A stretch of 64,000 nt of DNA from Punica granatum. Its lineage: Eukaryota > Streptophyta > Magnoliopsida > Myrtales > Lythraceae. The translations under genes were made by a program, and so were the position numbers. Shown one piece after another: positions 1 through 12,224 of the stretch (its first letter is position 1; each line of letters opens with the position of its first letter). The DNA lies in the NCBI RefSeq assembly GCF_007655135.1, contig NC_045127.1:8441001-8505000 (forward strand), in the 5' to 3' direction. The notes beneath the pieces were generated by a model. That model worked only from the letters and a program-made list of their open reading frames with translations, made no database searches and was not told the origin of the DNA.

Positions 1-3000
1 GGCTCTACTTCTATGTTTTACATAGTAACAGTTTTTATATGAATTTCATTTAGCTTTGCTTCCCGATTTTAAATAGAGTCCATACAAAATGTAGTTGCAA
101 TAGGCCGAGAATAAATCTACAGCAACTGGAAAGATTTTTGCAATTGCATTGCGTTTATTTGATGTGCTTATATCACATTGTATTTTTATTTGTAGTGATC
201 TTGGTGGATCTCCGATACTTTCTTCTGTTTTTGTAATCTTCCTCTTGGACATTTTACTATACACTTGTTTTTGTTATCAAGAGACATTCATTGATTTTCG
301 AGAATCAATAACGTTTTGGTTCAAGTGATCCAGCACTTATTTTCCTTAGATTAAATCGAATCTTGTAAATGAAAAAATTCCTTGACTGAATAAGTTTAAC
401 CTCTTGATGGACTGACATGGCTTGAACTAGATTGGTTGGAACCCATTGGGCTTTCGAATATTAAGGTATACATCGAAAAATCCAAAATACGCGATGTGGT
501 TGAGCTACATTATCCAAATTTTATAAGCCCCGGCTCATAGTTGGTCATATTCAGATAATTTATATCATCAACGAAATTATTATCCACGTCTAATCATTTA
601 AAAATGAAAAGAAACGCTAAAGTTGCAAATAAAAAAAATTATTATTTTAGATTTCCAAATAAATATTAAAATTAATTTCTCCAACAAAATTTTATTAATT
701 TTTTGTATGCCTGTAAAACACGAGTCTGTACTTAGTTATATAATTAATGTATTTGTTTTCGTTTAAAAAACATTATTTTAGTCTAAATTATAATTGAAGC
801 ATTTTCTTTTTTATGTATTCGAATCTGAGTACCTTTATTATTTTAAAACAATTTAATATCATAAAATAAATAAACGTAAGGCAAAATTGTGAGGAAAATA
901 TTATTTATGAGTTACCAAATGTTTATCACCTTGAACAACATACTTCTTTCATTAAGAATCAAACATATCTGCATAACTAAAACTAATTACTATGTAAATT
1001 CCATTTGAAAATTCTATTAGAGTGACCTTTTTCTAATTGATATTTTAGATAACCTCCAGTTCCACGTTGAATTGACTTTTCAAATTTAGTTCAATGAATT
1101 TTACTATATTTGTTTTAGTCATATTTGACGCACTTTGATTATTCATCCATATTATTTGTATGTAATAATATATACAATTGTTTTTTTAGAAAATTAAAAA
1201 ATTTCTCAATATTTTGAAAGAACTCCTCGGCATAAGTGGTATATTTTTCATGTTCAATGAATTTGAAAATAATCTAGACAATTTTTAACATTCTTTGAAT
1301 ATAACATATTGAACTTGAAGTATATCACTTGTAAAATGAACTTGTCAAGTATTTATAGAGAATTTCGCACGTTGAACTTGAGGCATATCACGTCTTTCAA
1401 TGAGTTCTTTCTAATTATCGAGAAAATATTTAATTTTTCAGAAATAATTTATTATATATTATTACCTGCAAACACTATAGGTAAATTTTAACCTTCTTTG
1501 AATATAACACCAATAGAATATAGTATAAGTTCATTTAACTAAAATGAAAGGTCAGTTCACATGGAGATTATGATTATCAAATGGAATAATTTAAACAATC
1601 AATGACATTTTACCAAGAGCTGAGAGTTCTCAAATGGAGCTCCCACGATTCTGCTATGTCGCTTCTATTAATGTTGTTTTAATAATATACCTTCATTACA
1701 TTCAAGAGTTATTTAATATATGTGAGTATTAGGAGGATTATTAGGCATACTTTCTAGGAGACTTTAACATTTTCATTTGCAAAAATCCATTTGAAAGATC
1801 TGAAAAATGATTTTATAAATAAAATCGATATCGACTGGAAATCATCGTTGATGCATGGAGTTCACATCCATTAGGCAGCCCAAACTAACAACGGCGGCTG
1901 GATGTCAACAGTGATATGAGCAAGAGTTCTTTCAAGAGTAATAATGGTGTGAATTGTAATTTCAGATAAACTTCACTATGGAGGCTCCTTATAAGGGAGT
2001 GTTTACGAAGGCCAATTAGAGCCTTTCACGTTGCAGATTATCGGTATCAAAATAATAAGAAACTTGTTAAATAACAAGAAATTTATTATTATGAAAAATA
2101 AGATACTAATAATAAAATACTTATGTTGCGTTTGGTTTCATAATAGAATTTTAAAATCAGATTTTAATTTTGAAAAATAGTGGTATAAATGGAATCCACC
2201 CTTTAACTTTGTATGAATTATTTTGTTTTGTTGTGAAAAAAAGTGGTATAAATGGGGCCCACTCTTTGAATTTGTATGAATTATTTTGTTTTGTTGTGGG
2301 TAGAATTAAGTTAGAATTATGATTCTAAAATTTTATCCACAAACCAAACAATCTGTTATTATTTTGAATCAAAACTCTTGTTAAATGATAAGTTTTCTTC
2401 TTAAATAACAAGAAATTTATTTTTTCGAAGCTAAAACTCACCTTTCAAGGAGCTTCTGTACCCTAACACCACCTTACAACTTGGGAGTTATTTAACAATA
2501 TAGTTCTTTCTCGCCGTATCCATTGGTCAACAGTGGTGGTTGTGATATGAGCAGGGGGTTGGTCTTCACTTATAATAGCGTCTAGAATTAGAATTGGGAA
2601 TTAATATTATTCAATTTAAATGAACATCAAAAGAACATAAATGAATATTAAGGAGAAAATTTTAAATGACCCACCCCTCTCAATGATGATATAAGAAAGA
2701 ATTAATGAGATATCAAAGGTGGAGCAATACAATAGCACACGCTTTCGCTTGATAATCAAGATGTTCTAGCCGCGATACTCATCTATTAAGCTTATGAATC
2801 TCCCTTATAACCATTAAACTGATAATTATTTGAGTGATCAAACACTCATTTTTCAATTTGTTACAATTTGATCAATGTCTTCTCATGCCATGTACTTGAA
2901 AACAAATGGCAATGTCGCTTTCGAATGAATGCTATATTGTGTTTTTTTATAGGTATGAATGCTATTTATTGTAAATCTTCCTATCCCGTACATAAAATTA

Positions 3001-3242
3001 CAAACAATGCAAGGGATTTCTTACTTCCCTCTTTGAACGATAATCTAAAATGAATGCAAGGCATCGTACACTATCAGCAGCTCCTCTGGCCCAGTTTCCG
3101 AGGTTAGCTCACCAGGCCAGGGCCTCACTTCCGTAGAGTGATCAACTGATCAAGCATGACATGGACCAATATTTCAATGTGTCGTATATGACGACGGATT
3201 TCAGCTGTGAAAGAGATCAGAACAAGAATTATTACTCAAGTC
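1..3242. other. AT-rich intergenic region, no gene recognised
   Basis: I see no coding region I can support here. Open frames are short (72 aa or less), are rich in AT-type codons and show no family motif. One MITE-like element is listed separately. The block just left of 3243 is the 3' flank of the COQ10-like gene on the minus strand. Confidence 0.6.
2127..2350. mobile_element. MITE-like element with GTTTGGTTT-type inverted ends
   Basis: The left end (GTTTGGTTTCATAATAGAAT) is matched by the inverted right end near 2310-2350 (ATGATTCTAAAATTTT followed by AAACCAAAC). The middle holds two near-identical units of about 66 bp, each containing AGTGGTATAAATGG and TTTGTATGAATTATTTTG. There is no coding capacity, so it fits a short non-autonomous DNA transposon. 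Superfamily and target duplication are not settled. Confidence 0.55.
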
Positions 3243-5372
3243 TTACGCCCTCTGACGGTGAGGTTCTTCAAGAATCCGCACCTCAGGCCCATATATTGAG
3301 TGGCAGCGTTCATTGAATGAGCCCACCAATCTAGCTACCACTTCTTTGAAGAACATGGAGGCCACCTGACAGCAACAATACCACACCCGATGTCAAAACT
3401 ATCGGAACTGATCACAAATGTCAGACTCAAGACACATATTATAGGAAGGTTGTGTTTCATGTAAATGTGGATGCAGACACAAACCCATAGATCCCAAAAT
3501 TTATGGTCACATGTGAACAAATTCTCTAAATTCTCTAACAGATAAAATCCAATGTGATTGCTATATAGACTTCATTTATTCTGGATCCAACTCCTTATTG
3601 TAGTAGTTCCCAGCACGAGAGGAACTCATTGCAAAGGCTTCTCGCAATCAGTTTCTGCATTGCAAAGAGGACGAAGAGAGCAGGATAGGCCTTTGAAAAC
3701 TTTTTTTCTTTCGTCAGCCGAGGCCTTTGAAAACTTTCAAAGTGTGACAGAGATATTGGTGTCTATCACAAATTGAGAGACACAAAAGATGGGAAACAAG
3801 GATAATTACACGTCTTAATTTGGACAAAGCTTGAAGAAACAACTAAGGAGAATCCCAACTAACTTGTAACATAATCACACACTGATATGTAATCATCTCG
3901 AATTTCACATGTTACAGATGTCCACTGCTCTTATCTACCAAATTCAGTAACAGAGTAAGCGAAAACGAGGAGGGCCGTGACCAAGCAGGTTTTCAGTTCT
4001 AATAAATAAAGAAAACGGATGGAGAAACAGGACCAGTACCTGGCTGTAGAGTGGCGACTGAAACTTGAAATCCACCAAAAAGTGAAGGTCACAAGATCCC
4101 GGGACTGGTCCAGGATTGAATTCCCAAACATTGATCAAATGTTCGAAAAGTGTACTGTCTGATGCTGTTGACTGCGAGAAAAGCAGAGGAATAATCAATA
4201 ACAAAGCCACAGATTGGGTAAAGACAAGGAAATATCCACTGAAAAACATCAAGGACAAGTATCAGGCCATTTACCACAGATTTAACAATGAACTAATATA
4301 GGCAATTTTACCTTGTCATTAGCAACAAGAGGACATTTCCAACATTTTAATCATAACCTTAAAGCACCATATTCAACAGGAGATCAGCAATAAATCATAC
4401 CAATCTGAAAATGACAAAGAGGTAAAGAAGGACATTTGGCCAAACTCAAAGACTGCACACAAAATCTCCAGCACGATAAAACTACCACTTTCTGAGTAAT
4501 TCGATAAGTATATCATACAAAGGACTTGCATAGATGTCAATAGACTAAACACGAACAATTTATACTTGGTATAATGAAACTCCAAAATTCTAGAAAAACA
4601 TAATCGGACAAGCTCATGAAAGATGCTGGCAGGACTCAATCGAACGCTTTCAACGACCAAGCTCCACTATTTTCTATAATAATCGGAAACATAAACCAAC
4701 CGACCCATTAGAAAACTAAACCCGGGTTACAAATTCATTGACAGCTTTCATGAGCATGCCTGTAGGCAAACTCACCTTTATAAAGGTTGGTCTCTTCATC
4801 TCAACATGTGAAACATAGCTTTCAACTAGGAACTTGAAACCAATCTCCAGTTCGGCATCCAAGGATCCATCGGGATAGTTCCTGAGTATCTCGGACCGCT
4901 GACACCAGGGGAGGAAATCCTGGTAAAAGTCGACAGCAGCAACCACATCAAACAGCTGGGTCGGAGAATACCTGACAATGAAGAGCCAATCAGCCCCTTC
5001 GCAATCATCGGCAGTAAAATATGTCAGGAGATGGAGATTCAAAGAAGATTACCCCAAAACGCGCCTCTCCTCGTAAACCTTAGACAGGACGCTGCCCTCT
5101 TCGCCATCTCCGCAGCCCAAAAACCGTCTCCTCTGCCCATTATTAACGCTCCATAAGCTTCCGGTGAGAAGCCCGGCCTCCTTGTGACGACCAGGTTGTT
5201 TTCCGCCAAATGAATTCCCGATTCCGGCAACACCGGAGCAGCCCAAACACCTAAATCGGTCGCAATTGCTGATTGGATCGGAGCTCGCGTGGCGCCTGAC
5301 CAAGCGTCCTATACTAGTCCTGCGCCATAGCAACGACCCCAACGCCTTCGGCGCGGCTGAAAATGGCGGCAT
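3243..5372 (-). CDS. COQ10: COQ10-like coenzyme Q-binding START-domain protein (mitochondrial)
   Basis: COQ10 proteins bind coenzyme Q in a START/polyketide-cyclase fold and are needed for efficient Q use and synthesis at the inner mitochondrial membrane. Exons on the minus strand are 5372-5053, 4971-4776, 4171-4040 and 3365-3243, all with GT-AG borders, giving 771 nt and 256 aa. The first ~100 residues are rich in Arg and Ser with almost no acidic residues at the start (SIGRLVRRHASS), as expected of a mitochondrial presequence. The START part begins at VYEERRVLGYSPTQLFDVV (about residue 98) and runs through DFLPWCQRSEI, WEFNPGPVPGSCDLHFLVDF and FKFQSPLYSQ to the C-terminal helix (MFFKEVVARLVGSFNERC). 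Exon 4 is too short for a simple ORF scan and was found by protein pattern. The start was chosen as the first ATG before the presequence; an upstream start is not excluded. Family assignment is firm; localisation is inferred. Confidence 0.9.
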
Positions 5373-5670
5373 TACGAATTTTCCCAGAGGTATCGGAGAT
5401 CTTCGTGGGTAGGGTTGGGATCCGCTGAGTTGAGGAGGAGAACCGAGAATGAAATGAGCGCGTTCGATTTAGGAGACGAAAGAGAGGAAAATTTCCTTGC
5501 GAAAAATAAAATAAAATAAAATAAAATTGTTTTATTTAAATTTGATTCTTCCTCCGCTAGAAATGCGACACGTGTCGGGAGGGGGTTAAAGTTGGCGGTT
5601 CTCATTGAAGCCGAACCTCTGGACGTTTCTAGAAGATCTTTAGTCTGTTGAAGCAAATAATTTTGACTAT

Positions 5671-5854
5671 TAACCCAAGAGATTTGTCTAGTGGTTAAGT
5701 TGCGCTTAAACTTGCATCCGATCCTGAATTCGAATTTCTTTGGGGTCACCGGAGCACTTTTGACGTGATTACCCACTCTATACGCCGCTGAGGATTCACA
5801 GAGCCCCTATGATTAGTTGGACGAAACCTGAACAAGATTAGCCCAAAAAAAAAA
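5671..5854 (+). mobile_element. SINE (tRNA-derived, family A) upstream of the COQ10-like gene
   Basis: On the plus strand a box A-like sequence (TCTAGTGGTTAAG) is followed by a box B-like GAATTCGAATTT, a tRNA-unrelated body containing GTGATTACCCACTC, and a run of about ten A. The same body occurs in reverse in the intron SINE at 63576-63743. The flanks share only an imperfect ATTTTGA, so the target duplication is degraded. Confidence 0.6.
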
Positions 5855-5864
5855 TTTTGATTGA

Positions 5865-6838
5865 TCACATTGCATTTGCTAACGAAATTAAGTTTGATTT
5901 AATTTGATTTGAGACGATAAAAATAAAAATAATTGAAAAAAAATATGCGAATTTAAAAAATAAATAAATAAAGTAATTATTGTATTGTTGAATTAACGAA
6001 AAATGTTGAAACTGAAAAAAATTATTGATTATTAAATAGCTGAAAAAATTTAATATTAAAAAATAATTTTAATAATAGATTAAAAAAATATGATAAAGAA
6101 TTTAAAAAATGATTAAAAAAATAATGATTATATTATTAAATTAAAAAAAAAATATAAAATTAAATTTGATTTGATAAACAAACATAATACATGTTTTTTT
6201 CCTTTTAACTTTCGCTGTGCAAATTGTATGAGAAGTGCCAAATTTTACACGCTGTTGCCGTTAAAATGTCGTGTTTTCGTACAATCATTGTAAACACAAT
6301 ATAGTCTACAAAAGCTGCGATCTGTATTAACCGGTCGTTCATTGGTAATCTAAGAAGACAATAACGTCGACAACCACCGCTCTCGGAACAAAAGACCCTC
6401 GAAGCTCGGACACTGGAGCAGCTATATTGGATCACACAACTTGATTGAATCAGCATATAAAGAGAGAAGCACAAGATTAAGAATAGGGTTTATAATCTTG
6501 ACAACAGCGGCAAAACAATAATCTTCATCACTCACAGGAATCTCTCCAGACTCGTTTCTTTTAACCTTGATGATGACAAAACACTAGAGCAAGTCATAAT
6601 TTTTTGGCGATACTTTCGATGTCGACAAAACTGAAGCGTTATTCCTCGAAGAAAGTTGCATTCGTTCTTTCATTAGTTTCTCCTTTCAAGCTGCCGCATG
6701 AATTAGGAAGCACCAAGCTCTCGTTCACTTTATCAGGCAAACCAACGAGCAATCTAATCTTGAATCATTTGTCCCTGTTAGTCTGTACAGAGAAACCTGC
6801 CCGAATCTTTTAATAGCCGTTCTGAGGTCCAAGTACTC
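5865..6838. other. AT-rich spacer with a probable MITE remnant; 3' flank of the COR27-like gene
   Basis: About 5865-6180 is a very AT-rich block that resembles the AT-rich MITE-like elements at 30803-31115 and 56388-56620 (shared pieces such as GTATTGTTGAATTA followed by GAAAAA). The rest up to 6838 holds no convincing ORF and probably includes the 3' UTR and terminator of the minus-strand COR27-like gene. Confidence 0.35.
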
Positions 6839-9139
6839 TTATCCACCCAAGGATGCGCAGGTCTTCGTAACATCGTCATTCAAAGGGGGCATACCGAACG
6901 GAACGACCTGGGAGAAGCAGAGAGAAGGGGGACATTTCATACTGAAGGACATTTCATACTGAACCGCTTCCATGATTGTAATATGTTGTGTAATGAGAAT
7001 AATGATCCAGAGCTTGTCGATTACCTGATCAGTGCTTGGAGTTCCGCCTTCCCGAGTTTTCATCCTCTTGGCACCATCCATGCTGCTCTTGCCGGCATTG
7101 TCTCCTTCCTCATCATCGTTGATAAAGTTCTGATCAGAAACCTCTGCAAGAACCCAAATCACTTAATTCATCAGCCAAAAATATTGTTGCCTCGTCTTTG
7201 CTTTATGCTTGTCCCAAGCAATAAGCAAGTAAAGAATACTTTGACCATAGATTGGCTGAACAAGGAAATAGGGGGCGATGAGTTGCATAAGTGAATTGAG
7301 ACGCACCGTCTTCATGGTAAGAGAATCACAATATTAAAGCAATATCATGCAAAATAATTATCAGCTTCACCCTTTGAGAAAATACATAAAGCACTTTCCT
7401 CTAATGTGCTGAGATGGAAGGCTTACTCGGACAAAAAGCAATAATAGAACAACTCAGCATGAAATATAGGTGTTGAGTGTTTAAAATATAATAAAATGGA
7501 GAGTTGTCAGGATTGCTTCGATGAACCCCTGAGGGTAAATTTCCAAAATAAAAACACTCCATCACCAATTACAAAGGAAAGGCGGCGGATGCTTGAAGAA
7601 TAAAGCAGCAGCACTACAAGAGTTTAAAGATATCCAAACAAAATGCTAGATTAGGCAAGAAAGGACTCTACCTTTCAATGAACCTTTCCTTATCTGATTA
7701 GTAAGTTTGACTTCTCAACAAAAAGCGCAACCAGCAGGCAGGGACAAAGAAAGTGTATGACAAAATAGCTCGAAACTGTAAGCTAACACGTATCGCTTCT
7801 AAGCATGACATTGCAGAGGATTTAAATGCAGAATGCAGCATTTTACCTAAATCAGCACTGCTATTGATTCCACCAACTTTACGATGAGACCAACATTGAG
7901 AAGGCTGCTCTAAGTTGGCAGCTGATGCACATGAGATTTTCCCCTTGTCTTTCATGCTCACTGCTTCACATTCCGGGAGCTTAGGTGCGGATTTAAAGTG
8001 CTTTATCCATGGACTAGAAAGAACGTAGCGAGACTCATCATCTTTATGTTGCTGAAAGCCAGGCCTCGTGAAATTGATCTCTTGCCAGAAGCCATCTCGA
8101 AGAACTTTGAACTGGAACATAGAGAGTAAAAGAAATGTAAGAATATCGAAATGCAGAGCAAGTAAAAGCATCAGAATGAGGTTAGTAGTCCCTAACCTGA
8201 CCAGAAGGGGAACTGATGGGTTTAGGCATTTTCCCGGAGGATTGCTCGTTTTGCGAGTGACAGTTGCGTAAATCAAGGGAATTGTACAGCTGGTTTACAA
8301 AGGAAGCTTCAATGGATTTGAGGTAGAGGCTGTGCTTCTCATCTGTCCATTCCATGGACATGGATTCTGCCATCGAGGATTCCTGAGAAAGACCAAATAC
8401 ATTAAGAATAACAGTAGAGACTAACAGTCCTCGACGAATACCTCCTACAATCATCCTAATGACTTTCACAAATAAACAGAAAGCCACAACTCGAATACCA
8501 TGCTTGTGATGATCACTTCGTAAGTTACAATAACATAACGATGCGAGCTACAAAGCAACTGGATTCGGAACTAACATCGGTGGTAATGCCATATATGGTT
8601 TTTACTGATGCCGAAACTAATCAAGTGTTCTTTCATTGCCTTAAACATCTCCTATTGCATTAATGGTTCGTTTTTACTACTAACTATTAACGAACCCAGC
8701 TCTGATATGTCCAGTAATTCTTAATTATTCCTAAAAAGAAAAACAATATATCGTCCATTGACCCCTTTACTGCCCAGCGCTGGGCTCTGAGAAATAATAA
8801 GCAGTCAATCAAAAATCACGATCTTCAACTAGCTAGCTTCAATCATGAGGGTTTCATTTCCAACTAAGAAGCGCTTGAGCAAATCGTCTAATCATAGATC
8901 CTGCAATCAGCTCCCAACCCAACAATCAATCAACACTCCGCAGAAAAATCAAGGAAATGGCACCATTTTGCGAAATGAAAGGTCGATCAATCAACGATGA
9001 GTGAGTCAGGAAGGTCAACAGAGCCAAAGAGGGAGATGAGAGGTTCAAAATAAGCGGCACCTACCGGAGTCCGGCACAGCTTCTGCTCTGCCGAGGCGTT
9101 TGAACTTGCGGTGGACCGACTACTTTGCGATTTCTCCAT
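6839..9139 (-). CDS. COR27: COR27/COR28-like cold-regulated, clock-associated protein
   Basis: COR27 and COR28 are small plant proteins induced by cold and controlled by the clock. They lack a known DNA-binding domain and act with the COP1-HY5 light module, clock repressors and freezing responses. Exons (minus): 9139-9065, 8382-8197, 8111-7847, 7143-7025, 6907-6839; all borders are GT-AG, 714 nt, 237 aa, close to the usual family length. Diagnostic blocks are TPESSMAESMSMEWTDEKH followed by LYLKSIEASFVNQLYN (exons 1-2), the exon 3 block FKVLRDGFWQEINFTRP and SPWIKHFKSA, and acidic DQNFINDDEEG in exon 4. The C-terminus carries QVVPFGMPP; a VP dipeptide in such a context could be a COP1-contact motif (inference). 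The start is the ATG at 9139, just before a Ser-rich N-terminus. The final exon codes for only 22 residues. The family call rests mainly on the exon 2 block and on the neighbouring ABF and THO5 genes. Confidence 0.85.
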
Positions 9140-9560
9140 TCGAGAGAGAGGGAGGGGATGGCGATGACGATGAGGATGAACGAAATCGGAAAGCAAGAAG
9201 ACGACGGAGGAGGAGGAAGAAAGAGAGGTAGAACGAGGAGGAGGAGGAAGAGGGGAAGGCCTTTTTTGGACAGCTGTCGATGCTTTTACACGTGTCATGG
9301 GGCCCATGAACATGCCACCTAAGCACCAGATATTTTTGGTTCTGTGAGTGAAGGCGGGGGAATCCGAAATATCTCTTTTGTCCTAAACGCCGGGAAAAAC
9401 TTTTGGCGGCGGGGCGGTGTCTTCTTAACTGTCAGCCCCTGTCAAAGCAAAACCCACGTATGTATTTTCTTTTCTCTTTATATTTTAATTTTGTCTTTTT
9501 ACAATAATTTTCCTCTCTTTCTCTAACTAATGGGCTGCTCACAAAATATCTAGGATTATA
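9140..9560 (-). promoter_or_regulatory. Promoter region of the COR27-like gene: G-box and evening elements
   Basis: Upstream of the minus-strand start there is a perfect G-box CACGTG at 9289-9294 (context ACACGTGTC). An evening element AAAATATCT lies on the minus strand at 9328-9336, and a second exact copy lies on the plus strand at 9543-9551. A one-mismatch version (GAAATATCT) is near 9366-9374. Evening elements and G-boxes are known binding sites for CCA1/LHY-type and HY5/PIF-type factors and are reported for Arabidopsis COR27. The first evening element lies inside the left unit of the tandem duplication starting at 9311. Confidence 0.55.
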
Positions 9561-12224
9561 TTATATATTATTATTATATACATATATACGAATAATGAAA
9601 ATAAGTCCCATAACGACATCTGCGGGCGAGGGGAGACGTTTCCTCCACTAGCCACTTCCCTTCCTTTTTTTTTGATAAATTCACCTCATTAATGAAAATA
9701 GGTCCTATAAGGGCACATGCGGGTGAGAGGAGACATTTCATAAGGTCAATGCTTTTATGCATTTCATATGGAATTCCAGTAAAATTTCACAAAATTCGAT
9801 CAATATGTTAACACCAAATTATCCAATCGTTAGGCCGAAACGTTACATTTTTTTAGTGTTTTTAAATCTAAGCCGAATAAGGTACCACGCAATCTCATCG
9901 ACATGTTACGCAAAATGATCCGATCATAAACCGTATTTTTTTTTTGTAATTTTCATTTTCTAAAATTTCCCTTTCTTTTAGCGCTTTCAAATCCAATCCG
10001 AGTAAATATCACATAAATCGATCACGCATTATACCAAAAGATCCGATCGTACGGTCGACAAGTTAAGCATTTTTAATGTTTTTAAATCTGACCCTAATAA
10101 GATACCACATAATTCAGTCAACGCGTCATGTCAAATGATTCGATTGTTATAGTCAGACTATTTCCAAAAATTACTTTTACCCAACTTTTATTTAGAAAAA
10201 TTAGAAGAAATTTTGTACTAAAGGTAATATATATACAAATTACGATATATATAATGTTTTTTTAAAATTAGTTTGTAAGTGTGAAGTATTTTCCCTCTTC
10301 TTTGTTTTTTCCTTCTTTTGTCCAATATTTTTAATCTTGGCCCGACAAGGTAGTAGTGTGACTTAATTGATTCGCCAGGTCAAATGGCCAATCATTGTGG
10401 TATCATCGGTACCCGGAACAGGTTCTAGGTAGGTTCCAGTTCCATGTTTCAACATAGTAGAGTTCGGTTCCAAAATCTTGAAACTTGTCCCTTACGAGGT
10501 AGGGTCCGGATATCGTGAAAAAAATAAGGTACCCGAAATTAATCACCCATGCTTGCAACAATGACAGGGAAGTATCATCTCACTTCTTTATTAGGTCCAA
10601 CGGGCTACTTTTCCTTTAAAGGGACATCAGGCCCATCGAAATTCTCCCAACACGGACAAGGCCCAGTTAGAACATCTGATGATACCTCCCGGCCCAACCC
10701 AGAATTGAATCCTATGAAAATATTTTCCGTAGAAAGTTGGAACACTGACACCACACGAAATCGAGTCCAAAAAATCAATAAACATGCCACCTAAGCACCA
10801 GATATTTTTGGTCCTGTTGAGTGAAGGCGGGGGAATCCGAAATATCTCTTTTGTCCGAAACGCCGGGAAAAACTTTTGGCGGCGGGGCGGTGTCTTCTTA
10901 ACTGTTGGCCCCAGTCAAAGCAAAACCCACGTATATATTTTCTTTTCTCTTTATATTTTAATTTTGTCTTTTTACAATAATTTTCCTCTCTCTCTCTCTC
11001 TCTTACTAATGGGCTGCTCATAAATATATTATATTTTATACATATATACAAATAATGAAAATAAGTCCATAACGGCATCTGTCGACGAGTGGAGACGTTT
11101 CCTCCACTAGCCACTTTCTTTCCTTTTTTTTTTTTTATAAAGTCGCCTCATTAATGAACACAGGTCATATAAGGGCACCTGCGAGCGAGAAGAGAGGTTT
11201 TTGTCCACTTTTTTCGATATTTTATTTTATTTTTAAAAAAATGTATTTTTTTTATTTCTTTTTAATTATATACAAATAATGATTTGAAATCCGTCGCTTT
11301 GAGAGTCGGTGGCTTTTTCCCACTCGCAACCCCTCATTTTTTTAAAAAAAACTTTCAAATTTTTTCCCAAATTCCCCCTTTTTCTTTGCGTTTTCAAATT
11401 CGATCCGGAAAATGTACAGCATAATTCGATTAATGCGTTATGTCAAAAGATCCAATTATAATATCAATACTTTAAGCATTTAATATCGAATCCCAATAAA
11501 ATTTCACAAAATTCGGTCAATATGTTAACACTAAGCGATCCAATCGTTAGGTCGAAATGTTACATCTTTTTAGTATTTTTAAATTTAAGCCGAATAAGGT
11601 ACCACGTAATCTCATCGACATGTTACGCAAAATGATCCGATCATCAACTGTATTTTTATTTTTTGTAATTTTCATTTTCTAAAATTTGCCCTTTTTTTAG
11701 CGCTTTCAAATCCGATCCGAGTAAATATCACATAAATCGATCACGCATTATACCAAAAGATCCGATCGTAAGGTCGACAAGTTAAGCCTTTTTAGCGTTT
11801 TTAAATCCGACCCCAATAAAGTTCTGCGTAATTCGGTCGATAGGTTACGCCAAATGATTTGATCTTTCTATCGAAAAGTTACGCGTTTTTAATATTTCAA
11901 ATTTGACCAGAGTAAGATACTATATAATTCAGTCAACGCGTTTATATCAAATGATTCGATTGTTATAGTCAGATTATTTCTAAAACTACTTTTACCCCAA
12001 CTTTTATTTAGAAAAATTAGAAAAAAAAATTTACTAAAAATAATAGATATAAAAATTACGATATATATAATATTTTTTTAAAAAAATTAGTTTATAAGTG
12101 TGAAATATTTTCCCTCTTCTTTGTTTTTTTTCTTCTTTTGTCCAATATTTTTAATCTTGGCCCGACTAGATAGTAGTGTGACCTAATTGATCTACCAGGT
12201 CAAATGGCCAATCATTATGGTTGA
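9311..12224 (+). repeat. Tandem duplication of a ~1.48 kb block
   Basis: The block beginning CATGCCACCTAAGCACCAGA at 9311 starts again at 10788, and the copies stay recognisable to TCAAATGGCCAATCATT (about 10380-10399 and 12197-12216). Unit 1 carries an extra ~390 bp at its right end (10405-10787) that includes the dispersed repeat also found at 14240. Inside both units is a degenerate satellite of roughly 95-100 bp with the recurring pieces TTTTTAAATC, ACCACATAATTC and AAATGATTCGATTGTTA. No coding sequence is supported. ORF-like stretches such as 10784-11023 are repeat translation. Confidence 0.8.
10557..10780 (+). repeat. Dispersed repeat, copy 1 (second copy at 14240-14462)
   Basis: This stretch (AACAATGACAGGGAAGTATC through GAGTCCAAAAAATCAATA) is about 95 percent the same by eye as 14240-14462. 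Both are open over 70-75 codons with the same frame (TSLLGPTGYFSFKGTSGPSK), but no family is recognised and they look like transposon pieces rather than genes. Confidence 0.65.

Noticed and set aside
46..264. 72-codon minus-strand frame near the left edge
   Set aside because: It has no recognisable motif, no splice-linked partner in the window and AT-rich surroundings; it could be chance.
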